This document shows positions 9,978 to 19,656 of a DNA stretch of 64,000 bases, piece after piece. How positions within the stretch are numbered: position 1 is the stretch's first letter; the number at the start of each line of letters is the position of its first letter. Origin of the DNA: an uncultured Algibacter sp. (lineage in GTDB: Bacteria > Bacteroidota > Bacteroidia > Flavobacteriales > Flavobacteriaceae); NCBI RefSeq assembly GCF_947490405.1, contig NZ_CANLGU010000002.1:124001-188000 (forward strand). Direction: 5' to 3'. A program made the translations under genes and the position numbers. Below the pieces are notes generated by a model. That model made no database searches. It was not told the DNA's origin and saw only the letters and a list, made by a program, of their open reading frames with translations.

Positions 9978-11633
9978 ATGCTATCTAATTTTTATAATAT
10001 CAAAAATTTAAAAGGCGATTTTACGGGCGGTTTAGTTGCTGGGGTTGTTGCGCTTCCATTAGCTTTAGCTTTTGGCGTACAATCAGGTATGGGTGCTACA
10101 GCTGGCTTATATGGTGCTATTGCTGTTGGTGTTTTTGCAGCATTATTTGGTGGCACGCAAACGCAGGCTAGCGGCCCTACAGGACCAATGACGGTGGTTT
10201 CTGCAACCTTGGTAGCTCTTGCAATAGAAATGGCAGGAAGTCTTGAAAACGCAATGCCAATAATTTTACTAAGCTTTTTATTAGGCGGCTTATTTCAAGT
10301 TATTTTTGGGTTTTTAAATATTGCGAGTTATGTAAAATACTTTCCGTATCCTGTGGTTTCAGGATTTATGAGTGGTGTGGGACTCATTATTGTGATACTA
10401 CAATTATTCCCTTTTGCTGGTTTGGGTTCTTCAAAATCTACTATAGCGGTTATTCAAAATTTTTCTAAACTATTTACCGATGCTAATTTATACGCACTCA
10501 TGTTAGGCGGGATTACTATTCTAATATACTTTGTGTTTCCTAAAATTACCAAAGCTATTCCAAGTGCCTTGGTGGCTTTAATTGCTGCTACTTTAATTGC
10601 TTATTTTTTCAAAATAGATGTGCCTTTAATTGGTGAAATTCCTTCTGGTTTGCCTTCATTTCAATTAGGTGGTATTCTTGATGTTGATGCTAGTGCTTAC
10701 GGTACCATTTTAGAATACGCCCTAGTTTTAGCTGTACTTGGTAGTATAGATTCTTTATTAACCTCAGTGATTGCTGATAATATGACGAAAACAAAACACA
10801 ATAGTAATAGAGAATTAATTGGCCAAGGTATTGGTAATATGATTGCTGCTGCTATTGGTGGTATTCCTGGTGCTGGCGCCACAAAAGGTACGGTTGTAAA
10901 TATTAATGCTGGTGGTACATCAAAACTATCAGGTGTATTACATGGACTTTTTTTACTAGCTGTTCTTTTAGGTTTAGGGCAATTGGCAGCACATATCCCG
11001 CTTTGTGTATTGGCTGGTTTGTTAATTCCTATTGGGTTTAAAATTGTAGATTTTAAAGGCTTAAAACATTTACTTAAAGTACCTCGTGCAGATGCAGTCG
11101 TATTAATTTTAGTATTGTTAATCACCACCTTTGGGAGTTTAATACAAGCTGTAGGTATTGGTGTTGCGCTGGCTTGTTTGTTATTTATGAAAAAATCTGG
11201 TGATATTAGCGAACAAGGTTTAGAAGTAGGTGCGGTTGCTGATATTGATGGTAATAAGCCTTGGCAAGACGAAAAAGAATTTTACGAAGCCTATAAAGAT
11301 AAAGTGATTATTAAACACTTATATGGTTCTTTGTTTTTCGGGTTTACGTCTTATTTTAAAGATCAAATTTCTGAATTACCAGACGAGGTTAAAGCCGTAA
11401 TATTTAGAATGGATCGTGTACCTTATATGGACCAATCTGGATTATATGCTTTAGAAGATATTGTTTTTGATTTGCGTGAAGAAGGTATTGAAGTACTTTT
11501 AGTAGGACTTAAAGAACAACCTAAAGATATGCTAGAAGCTGTTGATATTATTCCTGATTTAGTGCCTGAAGATGATGTGTTTGATAATATTGATGCTGCA
11601 TTTTTGTATTTAAAACAAAAACTGAAAGCTTAA
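9978..11633 (+). CDS. SulP-family inorganic anion transporter with STAS domain
   Basis: SulP (SLC26-type) proteins carry sulfate, bicarbonate or other anions across the inner membrane. The 551-residue protein has about ten to twelve hydrophobic helices from residue 15 on (GDFTGGLVAGVVALPLALAF is the classic opening), the conserved stretch FGGTQTQASGPTGPMTVV, and a C-terminal STAS domain at about 430-550 (VKAVIFRMDRVPYMDQSGLY). Substrate cannot be fixed from sequence; bicarbonate or sulfate are both plausible. The gene stands alone on the plus strand, 90 bp before an AraC-type regulator gene. Confidence 0.95.
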   Translation: MLSNFYNIKNLKGDFTGGLVAGVVALPLALAFGVQSGMGATAGLYGAIAVGVFAALFGGTQTQASGPTGPMTVVSATLVALAIEMAGSLENAMPIILLSFLLGGLFQVIFGFLNIASYVKYFPYPVVSGFMSGVGLIIVILQLFPFAGLGSSKSTIAVIQNFSKLFTDANLYALMLGGITILIYFVFPKITKAIPSALVALIAATLIAYFFKIDVPLIGEIPSGLPSFQLGGILDVDASAYGTILEYALVLAVLGSIDSLLTSVIADNMTKTKHNSNRELIGQGIGNMIAAAIGGIPGAGATKGTVVNINAGGTSKLSGVLHGLFLLAVLLGLGQLAAHIPLCVLAGLLIPIGFKIVDFKGLKHLLKVPRADAVVLILVLLITTFGSLIQAVGIGVALACLLFMKKSGDISEQGLEVGAVADIDGNKPWQDEKEFYEAYKDKVIIKHLYGSLFFGFTSYFKDQISELPDEVKAVIFRMDRVPYMDQSGLYALEDIVFDLREEGIEVLLVGLKEQPKDMLEAVDIIPDLVPEDDVFDNIDAAFLYLKQKLKA

Positions 11634-11723
11634 TCATAAAATAATGTTGTTTGAAATTATAAAAAATTTCAGCTTAGACATCCAAAGAAACAATAATTAA
11701 ACCTGATTAGGATAAACATAAGA

Positions 11724-12575
11724 ATGAACCGTGAAATCATAGACATCAATGATTATACAGTTTTGTTAGAAGAAGCCACCTCTGATAACAATTTAATCGA
11801 TTCCTGTTTTTTTGATGAACCTGTAATAGCTATCGCTTTTTATGGTGCAGGCGATGTTAGTCTTAAGGTAAAATTTGATAGAAGGACTAAAGAATTCCAT
11901 CATACCAAAGGTATGGTACTCTCATTTTACGCAGATAGTAAAGTAGAATTTGAGCATCATGTTTCCAAGCTAAAATCATTGCAATGCTTAGTAATCGCAA
12001 CTACCATAAAAAAGATAGATAAATTACCAAATGAAGAGGGGCAGTTTTTGGAACAATTTTTATATCAATTAGTACATCCAAAAGATCATTACGTTGAGGG
12101 CCCAATATTTAATATGAGCCCAGAAATGTTTTTATTAGTGGAACAATTCTTTAACAACACTTATGAAGGCAAAATTAAAATGCTATTATATAAAAGCCAT
12201 ATCACAGCTTTACTTTCTCATTATTTTGGACAATTATCGAAACAAGAAAACACAACATTAAATACTTTTCAACTTGAAAAAATTAATCTAGCCCAAGAAA
12301 TTTTAGTATCCAATTTAGAAAACCCACCTTCCTTAACAGAATTAGCACACAGAATTGGAACCAATACCAACAAACTAAAAATAGAATTCAAAGCGCAGTT
12401 TGGTGTGCCCGTTTTTAAATACTTACAAAACGAGCGTTTAAAGAAAGCTTATAATTTAATAAAGAACGGACAAAAAACAATTCAAGAAGCTGCTTGGGCT
12501 GTCGGGTACGATAGTTTAGGCTCTTTCTCTAACGCTTTTGAAAAAAAGTTTGGTTATAGACCTAGCCAAGTATAA
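11724..12575 (+). CDS. AraC-family transcriptional regulator
   Basis: The 283-residue protein has a C-terminal double helix-turn-helix of AraC/XylS type at about residues 190-283 (PPSLTELAHRIGTNTNKLK; QEAAWAVGYDSLGSFSNAF; EKKFGYRPSQV). The N-terminal 180 residues form a sensor region I cannot assign to a ligand class. Two direct repeats 21 bp apart lie just after its stop (12577-12615), upstream of the next three genes, so that operon is its likely target. It may also regulate itself. Confidence 0.93.
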   Translation: MNREIIDINDYTVLLEEATSDNNLIDSCFFDEPVIAIAFYGAGDVSLKVKFDRRTKEFHHTKGMVLSFYADSKVEFEHHVSKLKSLQCLVIATTIKKIDKLPNEEGQFLEQFLYQLVHPKDHYVEGPIFNMSPEMFLLVEQFFNNTYEGKIKMLLYKSHITALLSHYFGQLSKQENTTLNTFQLEKINLAQEILVSNLENPPSLTELAHRIGTNTNKLKIEFKAQFGVPVFKYLQNERLKKAYNLIKNGQKTIQEAAWAVGYDSLGSFSNAFEKKFGYRPSQV

Positions 12576-12576
12576 A

Positions 12577-12641
12577 ATTCTTTTCGAATAAATCATAATT
12601 CTTTTTGAATAAGTCGCTGGCTTACAGCTACAATAAATTTG
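12577..12641 (+). promoter_or_regulatory. Tandem 18-bp direct repeat (candidate AraC operator) plus TAAATTTG box
   Basis: ATTCTTTTCGAATAAATC (12577-12594) and ATTCTTTTTGAATAAGTC (12598-12615) match at 16 of 18 bases and repeat every 21 bp, two helical turns, as expected for a pair of AraC-type half sites on one DNA face. A TAAATTTG box follows at 12634-12641 with no good upstream TTTG at normal spacing, which fits an activator-dependent promoter for the gene at 12665. Operator function is inferred. Confidence 0.5.
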
Positions 12642-12664
12642 TATCATAATTAAAAACAAAAATT

Positions 12665-13057
12665 ATGATTAGTAAAAATTTATTTAGCATTCTATGTGCC
12701 ATTTTAGTTTGGGTTTTAGGAGTTGGCTTTTACCTCTTTTCCTATTATATACCTTTTTTAGAAAACCCTGAATTACAATCTAATATTATACTAGCTTTAG
12801 GCATTATACCTAGCACATGTTTAGGGACTTATCTGTTCTATAGAAACCACTACATGAAACCATCTGCATTGGCTATTACATTTGTAATTGTGGCTACTGT
12901 ATTAGATGTATTGATAACAGTTCCTGCTTTTATAATACCATATGGTGGGAGTTATTCAAAATTCTTTGGAGACCCTATGTTTTATAACATAGTAGTTGAG
13001 TTTTACTTCATTGTATTGTATTTCGGAACTCATTTAACAAAAAAAATAAAAGCATGA
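12665..13057 (+). CDS. DUF5367-like small integral membrane protein
   Basis: The 130-residue protein is almost entirely membrane: four predicted helices (about residues 5-27, 38-58, 67-90 and 105-125) with short loops and a basic C-terminus (THLTKKIKA). Size and layout fit the DUF5367 family, of unknown function. Its stop overlaps the next start in an ATGA arrangement, so it is translationally coupled to the DUF1772 gene. It probably belongs to an operon under the AraC regulator encoded upstream. Confidence 0.7.
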   Translation: MISKNLFSILCAILVWVLGVGFYLFSYYIPFLENPELQSNIILALGIIPSTCLGTYLFYRNHYMKPSALAITFVIVATVLDVLITVPAFIIPYGGSYSKFFGDPMFYNIVVEFYFIVLYFGTHLTKKIKA

Positions 13058-13533
13058 AAACAACGGCTCTTTTTATAACAATTTTATTGAATGCACTTTC
13101 TACAGGCTTTTTCTTCGCTTGGTCCGTTTCGGTTATACTGGGAACAAAAAAAGTAGGCGATTTCACTTACTTGGAAAGCATGCAGAGTATCAATAAAGAA
13201 ATCTTAAACCCAGCATTCTTTATTGTGTTCTTTGGAAGCCTTATTATGTTGGTAATGTCCGCCAGTATGCAGTTTAATAACAAACCAATGTTTGGGTTGG
13301 TTTTAGCATCAGCAATCATATACCTAATTGGGACTTTTGGTATTACAGCCTTTGGAAATGTTCCTTTAAATAATGAATTAGAAGCATTAAACATTACCAA
13401 ACTGAGCATATTAGAATTAAAAAACTTTAGAACCTATTATGAAAGTGCTTGGAATCAATATCATAACATACGAACCATTTCAAGTATAATTTCATTCATA
13501 CTATTACTTATATCAATATTTATTAAAAAATAA
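13054..13533 (+). CDS. DUF1772 (anthrone-oxygenase-like) membrane protein
   Basis: The 159-residue protein opens with a membrane helix containing the family signature LSTGFFFAWSVSVI, has two further central helices, the pattern FGNVPLNNELEAL, and a last helix after WNQYHNIRTISSIIS. These are features of DUF1772, a family named after fungal anthrone oxygenases; bacterial members have no confirmed reaction. It overlaps the previous gene by 4 bp and precedes an NmrA-like reductase by 17 bp, a pairing that suggests quinone or small-molecule redox chemistry (inference). Confidence 0.82.
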   Translation: MKTTALFITILLNALSTGFFFAWSVSVILGTKKVGDFTYLESMQSINKEILNPAFFIVFFGSLIMLVMSASMQFNNKPMFGLVLASAIIYLIGTFGITAFGNVPLNNELEALNITKLSILELKNFRTYYESAWNQYHNIRTISSIISFILLLISIFIKK

Positions 13534-13550
13534 TTTTAAAACAATTCATT

Positions 13551-14384
13551 ATGAAAACGAACATTTTAGTTATCGGAGGAACCGGAAAAACTGGTCGCCG
13601 AGTAGTAGAACAATTACAAAACAAAGGAATTGAACCAAGAATTGGCTCAAGAAACGCATCACCAAGCTTTGATTGGGATGATAAAGACACTTGGGTAAAT
13701 GCTTTACAAGGTATAGAAAGAATGTATGTAACCTATTATCCTGATTTAGCTGTCCCAGGAGCCAAAGAGGCCATACAGAGTTTAACTTATTTAGCTAAAG
13801 AGTTAGGTGTTAAAAAAATGGTTTTACTTTCTGGAAAAGGGGAAACAGAAGCTGAAGCTTGTGAAAAAATTGTGATAAATTCTGGTATGGATTATACCAT
13901 AGTTAGAGCGTCTTGGTTTAATCAAAATTGGAGCGAAAGTTTCTTTTTAGAACCTATTTTATCTGGTGAAGTAGCATTACCAATGTCTGATGTTTTAATC
14001 CCATTTGTAGATGCAAATGATATTGCTGAAGTTGCTGCTACCGTATTAATTGATGATTCTTATAATGGAGAAATTATTGAGGTAACAGGACCAGAATTAA
14101 TTACATTTAAGCAAATCGTTAACATCATTTCAAAGACTAGTGACAGAAATTTAAATTTTTACGACATCACATTAGATCAGTATGTTGATGGTATGAAGCA
14201 AATGCAAATACCAAATGATGTTGTGTGGTTAATTGAGTATTTATTTAGTCATGTTTTAACCAATCCAAAAAACCAATTGGTGGTTCATGATATTGAGCGC
14301 GTTTTGGGTAGAAAAGCAAAACCTTTTGTAGAATATGCACAAGACACTGTTAAAACTGGTATTTGGAATCAAGTCATGGTTTAA
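13551..14384 (+). CDS. NmrA-like NAD(P)-binding oxidoreductase (atypical SDR)
   Basis: The 277-residue protein starts with the dinucleotide-binding motif GGTGKTG (residues 9-15) and follows the NmrA/HSCARG pattern: KMVLLSGKGETEAEACEKIV, then YTIVRASWFNQNW and SGEVALPMSDVLIPFVDANDIA, without the Tyr-Lys pair of classical SDRs. Proteins of this kind reduce quinones or act as redox sensors. It is the last gene of the AraC-linked operon and is followed by a strong terminator at 14413-14454. Confidence 0.9.
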   Translation: MKTNILVIGGTGKTGRRVVEQLQNKGIEPRIGSRNASPSFDWDDKDTWVNALQGIERMYVTYYPDLAVPGAKEAIQSLTYLAKELGVKKMVLLSGKGETEAEACEKIVINSGMDYTIVRASWFNQNWSESFFLEPILSGEVALPMSDVLIPFVDANDIAEVAATVLIDDSYNGEIIEVTGPELITFKQIVNIISKTSDRNLNFYDITLDQYVDGMKQMQIPNDVVWLIEYLFSHVLTNPKNQLVVHDIERVLGRKAKPFVEYAQDTVKTGIWNQVMV

Positions 14385-14411
14385 TAGTTATTACTAATAA
14401 CATTTATAATT

Positions 14412-14455
14412 AAAAAAAGCAATTTGAATTAAAATTCAAATTGCTTTTTTTTTTA
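14412..14455. terminator. Strong bidirectional terminator
   Basis: GCAATTTGAATT (14419-14430) and AATTCAAATTGC (14433-14444) are perfect complements, flanked by seven A on the left and ten T on the right. It can end transcription of the plus-strand NmrA gene and, read the other way, of the minus-strand RNase R gene whose stop is at 14523. Confidence 0.88.
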
Positions 14456-14522
14456 TTTTATAATTTCCTTTCTGAAAAGGAATGCTTTTATTTCGTTACT
14501 ATTGATAAAAAAAAACAATCAA

Positions 14523-16763
14523 TTACTCCACCTCAACCTTTCCAATCATATTAAAATCCAAATGCTTCTTCACTAAATCGGTATTCTTCACTTTTACAAC
14601 AACCTCATCACCAAGTTGGTATATTATGCCATTACTTCTCCCGACCATAGCATATAAATCTTGATCAAAAGCATAATGGTCGTCTTTCATATCACGCACA
14701 CTTACCATCCCTTCACATTTATTTTGAATGATTTCAACGTAAATCCCCCAGTCGGTTACGCCTGAAATAACACCTATAAATTCTTCATCTTTATGGTCTT
14801 CCATAAAACGAATTTGCATGTATTTAATTGAATCGCGTTCTGCCTTAGTAGCAAGGTTTTCCATATTACTAGAATGTTGGCATTTTTCTTCATAATCGGC
14901 TTCATTAGCAGATTTGCCACCATCTAAATAATGTTGTAATAATCGATGTGCCATCACATCTGGATAACGACGAATAGGTGAGGTAAAATGACTGTAATAA
15001 TCAAAAGCTAAACCGTAATGTCCAATATTGTGTGTGGTATATTCAGCTTTACTCATGCTTCGTATCGCTAATGTATCTACTAAATTTTGCTCTTTTTTAC
15101 CAATAACTTCTTTTAGTAAATTATTTAACGATGCTGTTGTAGATTTTCTATCTTTAAAATTAAGTTTGTATCCAAAACGGCCTACTACATTTTGTAAAGA
15201 TGCTAGCTTACTTTCGTCTGGTTCGTCGTGTACACGATATACAAATGTTTTCTTCGGACTTTGTTTTCCTATAAATTCAGATACTTTTCTGTTGGCTAAC
15301 AACATGAATTCTTCAATCAGTTTATTAGCATCTCTACTGGTTTTAAAGAATACACCAGCAGGGTTATTGTCTTCGTCTAAATTGAATTTTACTTCTACTT
15401 TATCAAAAGAAATTGCACCATCTCGCATGCGTTTACCTCTCATAATTTTAGCAAGTCTATCTAGAATTAAAATAGCTTTTGCTAGCTCTGGTGTGGTATT
15501 GTATGGTTTTCCTGTAAGGGATATTTCTTGTGGAATTTCGGTATTAATTTGAGACGTTTCGACTGCGCTCAACGTGACAGTCGGATTATTTTCGATGATT
15601 ACCTGCGCTTCTTCATAAGCATAACGGGCATCGCTATAAGTTACCGTTCTACCAAACCATTCGTTTTTTATTTCGGCTTTATCATTTATTTGAAACACTG
15701 CTGAAAATGTATATTTCTCTTCATGCGGACGTAAAGAACAGGTATTATTTGATAATACTTCAGGAAGCATAGGCACCACACGATCTACCAAATACACCGA
15801 TGTTGCGCGTTCGTAAGCTTCATCATCTAAAACAGTGCCTTCTTGTAAATAATGCGATACATCGGCTATGTGAATACCTATTTCGTACAACCCGTTATCT
15901 AAAACTTCAAACGATAAGGCATCATCAAAATCTTTAGCATCTTTAGGATCTATGGTAAAGGTTAAATCTTTACGCATATCTCTACGTTTTGCAATTTCTG
16001 CTTCAGTAATAGAAGTATCTAATTCGTTTGCAAAAGCCTCAACATCGTGAGGAAATTCGTGAGGTAAACCATATTCGGCTAAAATAGCATGGATTTCAGT
16101 ATTGTGTTCTCCTGGTTTTCCAAGAATTTTTAACACCTTTCCATAAGGAGAATCGGCTTTTTCTGGCCAATCTTCAAGTGATACTAAAACTTTATCACCG
16201 TCTTCAGCTTTTAAGGTTTTGTTAATAGGTACAAAAATATCTTTGTACATTTTGTTACTATCTGGTACTACAAAAGCATAATTATTATTTTTTTGCATTT
16301 GAATAACACCAACATATTCAGACTTTGCACGTTTAATAATATTGGTAATTTCGCCTTCTACTTTTCCACGTTTTTTGCGCTTAAACGCATAAAATTCTAC
16401 TTCATCACCATTTAAGGCTTTATTGATATTGTTTGATGCGATAAACACATCTTCTTCAAAATCATCTGAAATAATATAACCAGATCCTTTTGCAGACATA
16501 TCTAAAACACCAATATGGTATTCGGCATTAACTATTGCTTTAAACTTACCGCGATCTACTTCTTGTATCTCTTGTTTTACAGCAAGTTTAGCTAAGGTTT
16601 TTATAATTTGGTTTCTGCTACTAGCGTCGTTAACGCCAAGTTTAGCAGCTATTTGTTTGTAGTTAAAACTTTGGTTTCTCTCTTTTTTTAATATACTTAA
16701 GATTGTATTTGTAAGGTTGGAAATACCACTCTTTTTGGATTTCCCTTTTCTTTTTTTACTCAT
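14523..16763 (-). CDS. rnr: Ribonuclease R (3'-5' exoribonuclease)
   Basis: RNase R degrades structured RNA from the 3' end. The 746-residue protein has a lysine-rich start, a winged-helix region (about 15-75), cold-shock domains, the RNB catalytic domain with the acidic active-site motif DPKDAKDFDDA at about residue 272, and a C-terminal S1 domain (EFIGVISGVTDWGIYVEI). One odd segment, residues about 393-410, reads PTVTLSAVETSQ; its DNA (15552-15583) is a palindromic, more GC-rich repeat of a kind usually found between genes, apparently inserted in frame. The gene is monocistronic and ends at the shared terminator. Confidence 0.96.
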   Translation of the reverse strand: MSKKRKGKSKKSGISNLTNTILSILKKERNQSFNYKQIAAKLGVNDASSRNQIIKTLAKLAVKQEIQEVDRGKFKAIVNAEYHIGVLDMSAKGSGYIISDDFEEDVFIASNNINKALNGDEVEFYAFKRKKRGKVEGEITNIIKRAKSEYVGVIQMQKNNNYAFVVPDSNKMYKDIFVPINKTLKAEDGDKVLVSLEDWPEKADSPYGKVLKILGKPGEHNTEIHAILAEYGLPHEFPHDVEAFANELDTSITEAEIAKRRDMRKDLTFTIDPKDAKDFDDALSFEVLDNGLYEIGIHIADVSHYLQEGTVLDDEAYERATSVYLVDRVVPMLPEVLSNNTCSLRPHEEKYTFSAVFQINDKAEIKNEWFGRTVTYSDARYAYEEAQVIIENNPTVTLSAVETSQINTEIPQEISLTGKPYNTTPELAKAILILDRLAKIMRGKRMRDGAISFDKVEVKFNLDEDNNPAGVFFKTSRDANKLIEEFMLLANRKVSEFIGKQSPKKTFVYRVHDEPDESKLASLQNVVGRFGYKLNFKDRKSTTASLNNLLKEVIGKKEQNLVDTLAIRSMSKAEYTTHNIGHYGLAFDYYSHFTSPIRRYPDVMAHRLLQHYLDGGKSANEADYEEKCQHSSNMENLATKAERDSIKYMQIRFMEDHKDEEFIGVISGVTDWGIYVEIIQNKCEGMVSVRDMKDDHYAFDQDLYAMVGRSNGIIYQLGDEVVVKVKNTDLVKKHLDFNMIGKVEVE
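15552..15583 (-). repeat. REP-like palindromic element inside rnr
   Basis: CGACTG (15560-15565) and CAGTCG (15578-15583) bracket a short element that on the minus strand reads TTGAGCGCAGTCGAAACG at its core. It resembles the TGAGCGNAGTCGAA-type repeats scattered between genes in many Bacteroidetes. Here it is translated as part of RNase R without breaking the frame. Only one copy was seen in this window. Confidence 0.55.
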
Positions 16764-16898
16764 TTAATTTTGTAATCATTTTCAATTCCTAAGGTATAGG
16801 AAATTTTATTATTTAATAGCATTGTACAGGTGAAGAAATTGCTATTTATTTTACAAAGTTAGGGTTTTAATATTAAATGGGGGGGTAAACATTAATTC

Positions 16899-16933
16899 AA
16901 TAAAAAAGACTTTCAAATAAATAAAAGCCTTTG
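16899..16933 (-). terminator. Terminator after the three-gene propeller array
   Basis: On the minus strand AAAGGCTTT and AAAGTCTTT (plus coordinates 16924-16932 and 16905-16913) pair with one G-U, followed by six T. It lies 24-57 bp after the stop of the last repeat-protein gene. Confidence 0.6.
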
Positions 16934-16955
16934 TAATCTATTATAGTTATAAATA

Positions 16956-19646
16956 CTATTGTACAACTATTTTTTTAGCAGATTTTCCTTGGTTAGTTTC
17001 TACCTCAATAAAATACATACCGCTTAATAAATTACTAACATCAATTTTTGAGCTTTTTACGGAATACAAATATTGACTTTGTAGGTTATAAATATTAATC
17101 TGTTTTAATTCTAAGCCTTTATTTAAGTTGATATTTAAAACATCATTTACTGGGTTTGGATAATATGAAAAATAATCTTTTTCGAAACTTTGTATAGATA
17201 AAACAGCATTTAAATCATAAACACGAACACTACCAGAAAAAGGTCCATTTGCATTATTTTGCAGAGCACCTATTGCAACTATATTACCATCTGAAGAAAG
17301 ACTTATACTTTTTCCAAAGAGGGTTAAACCATTTACTGATGGATTATATACTGCTTCACCATCAATATATTCTAAAGCTTCACCATCAATATCTTTACCT
17401 ATTTGTGTCCAAACATCATTCTTATTTTTATAGATACGTACATGGCCTGAATTAGAACCGTTTCCATCATTACCAACAGCGCCTATGGCTACAATACTCC
17501 CATCTGATGATAATTCTACTCCGGACCCTGAAAAATCTCCCTCTGCTTCACCATCAATATCTTCACCTATTTGAGTCCAAACCTCATTTTCATTTTTATA
17601 AATACGCACATGGCCTGAATTAGATCCATTTCCATCATTATATCTTGCACCTATGGCTACAATACTTCCATCTGATGATAAACTTACACTATATCCTGAC
17701 CGATCATCTACTGCTTCACCATTAATATCTTCACCTATTTGGGTCCAAACTCCATTATTATTTTTATAAACACGTACATAACCAGAACCATTTCCATTTA
17801 TATTATTATATGGTGCACCTATGGCTACAATACTTCCATCTGATGATAAACTTACACTCCATCCTGACCGATCAACTTCTCCCTTACCATTAATATCTTC
17901 ACCTATTTGCGTCCAAACACCATTTTCATTTTTATAAATGCTTACATAACCAGAACCATTCCCATTTCTATCATTAAATGGAGCACCTATAGCTACAATA
18001 CTCCCATCTGATGAGAGACTTACACTCCATCCTGACCGATCAACTTCTCCCTTACCATCAATATCTTCACCTATTTGCGTCCAAACACCATTTTCATTTT
18101 TATAAATACGTACATGACCAGAATTTTGACCATTCCCATCATTACCAACAGCGCCTATGGCTACAATACTTCCATCTGAAGAAAGACTTACACTTCTTCC
18201 TGAAGTATCAAATACCTCTTCACCAGCAATACCTTGACCTATTTGGGTCCAAACACTACCCTCTTGTTTATAAACATAAACAGTTCCTTGGTTTCTATTT
18301 TCATTTTCTGCCCCTATTGCTAAAATAGTTCCATCATTAGATAGACTACAGCTAGAACCTAATTTACTTTCATATACATACCAATCTCCATAGATATCAG
18401 ATCCTATCTGTGTCCATAAATTATTTTCAAAATTATAGGCCCTTACATGGCCTAAGGAAGATCCACTCTCATGATTCTTTGGTGCGCCTACAGCTATCGT
18501 ACTTCCATCTGATGATAATCCTAGACTAGTTCCTGATTCATCAAATATATCTTCACCATCAATATCTTCACCTATTTGGGTCCAAACCTCATTTTCATTT
18601 TTGTAAATACGTACATGGCCTGAATTTACACCATTCCCATCGTTCTTATTAGCACCTATTGCTACTATACTTCCATCTGATGATAATCCTAGACTATATC
18701 CTGACTGATCATCTGATGCTTCACCATCAATATCTTCACCTATTTGGGTCCAAACCTCATTTTTATTTTTATAAATACGCACATGGCCTGAATTAGATCC
18801 ATTTCCATCATTCCAGTAAGCCCCAATTCCCACAATAGTTCCATCTGATGATAATTCTACACTATATCCTGACCGATCATCTGCTGCTTCTCCATCAATG
18901 TCTTCGCCTATTTGCATCCAAACACCATTTTCATTTTTATAAATACGCACATGGCCTGAATTAGATCCATTTCCATCATTATATCTTGCGCCTATAGCTA
19001 CAATACTTCCATTTGATGATAAACTTACACTATATCCTGAATTATCACCTTCTGCCTCTCCATCAATATCTTCGCCTATTTGCATCCAAACACCATTATT
19101 ATTTTTATAAATACGTATATGACCTGATGCATCACCATTTCCATCATTATATCTTGCGCCTATGGCTACAATACTTCCATCTGATGATAAACTTACACTA
19201 TATCCTGAATTATCACCTTCTGCCTCTCCATCAATATCTTCGCCTATTTGCGTCCAAACATCATTTTCATTTTTATAAACACGTACATGACCTGAATTAT
19301 TACCATTTCCATTATTAAATGGAGCACCTATTGCTACAATACTCCCATCTGAAGATAAGTCTAAACCATACCCTGATTGATCATCTATTCCTTCACCATC
19401 AATATCTTTACCTATTTGGGTCCAAACTCCGCTATTATTCCTAAACAAAGTGACTTGGCCAGATCTATATTTAACAGATGTATTTTCTCTAGCAGAAATA
19501 GCCATTACTGAACCATCTTGAGATAATTTAACAGCTGTACCTAATCTATTACGAACTCTACTATACTTACCATCAATATCCTGACCTATTTGTGTTTGTC
19601 CAAAAACAAAAAATGGACATACTATTAAAATTAATAATTGCTTCAT
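16956..19646 (-). CDS. Secreted 14-blade repeat protein with T9SS type A sorting domain (third of three)
   Basis: The ATG at 19646 gives 896 residues starting MKQLLILIVCPFFVFGQ, a good signal peptide; a TTG at 19664 is possible but would overlap the upstream stop. Fourteen repeats of about 55 residues follow, each of the form TQIGEDIDGE, SGYSVSLSSDGSIVAIGA, NDGNGSNSGHVRIYKN. They resemble FG-GAP/beta-propeller blades; 14 equals two seven-bladed propellers. The last 75 residues (YFSYYPNPVNDVLNINL to GKSAKKIVVQ) are a type A T9SS sorting domain, so the protein should be secreted or anchored at the surface. It starts 10 bp after the preceding gene. Ligand and role are unknown; adhesion or binding is a guess. 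Confidence 0.88.
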   Translation of the reverse strand: MKQLLILIVCPFFVFGQTQIGQDIDGKYSRVRNRLGTAVKLSQDGSVMAISARENTSVKYRSGQVTLFRNNSGVWTQIGKDIDGEGIDDQSGYGLDLSSDGSIVAIGAPFNNGNGNNSGHVRVYKNENDVWTQIGEDIDGEAEGDNSGYSVSLSSDGSIVAIGARYNDGNGDASGHIRIYKNNNGVWMQIGEDIDGEAEGDNSGYSVSLSSNGSIVAIGARYNDGNGSNSGHVRIYKNENGVWMQIGEDIDGEAADDRSGYSVELSSDGTIVGIGAYWNDGNGSNSGHVRIYKNKNEVWTQIGEDIDGEASDDQSGYSLGLSSDGSIVAIGANKNDGNGVNSGHVRIYKNENEVWTQIGEDIDGEDIFDESGTSLGLSSDGSTIAVGAPKNHESGSSLGHVRAYNFENNLWTQIGSDIYGDWYVYESKLGSSCSLSNDGTILAIGAENENRNQGTVYVYKQEGSVWTQIGQGIAGEEVFDTSGRSVSLSSDGSIVAIGAVGNDGNGQNSGHVRIYKNENGVWTQIGEDIDGKGEVDRSGWSVSLSSDGSIVAIGAPFNDRNGNGSGYVSIYKNENGVWTQIGEDINGKGEVDRSGWSVSLSSDGSIVAIGAPYNNINGNGSGYVRVYKNNNGVWTQIGEDINGEAVDDRSGYSVSLSSDGSIVAIGARYNDGNGSNSGHVRIYKNENEVWTQIGEDIDGEAEGDFSGSGVELSSDGSIVAIGAVGNDGNGSNSGHVRIYKNKNDVWTQIGKDIDGEALEYIDGEAVYNPSVNGLTLFGKSISLSSDGNIVAIGALQNNANGPFSGSVRVYDLNAVLSIQSFEKDYFSYYPNPVNDVLNINLNKGLELKQINIYNLQSQYLYSVKSSKIDVSNLLSGMYFIEVETNQGKSAKKIVVQ

Positions 19647-19656
19647 AAACTTATTT

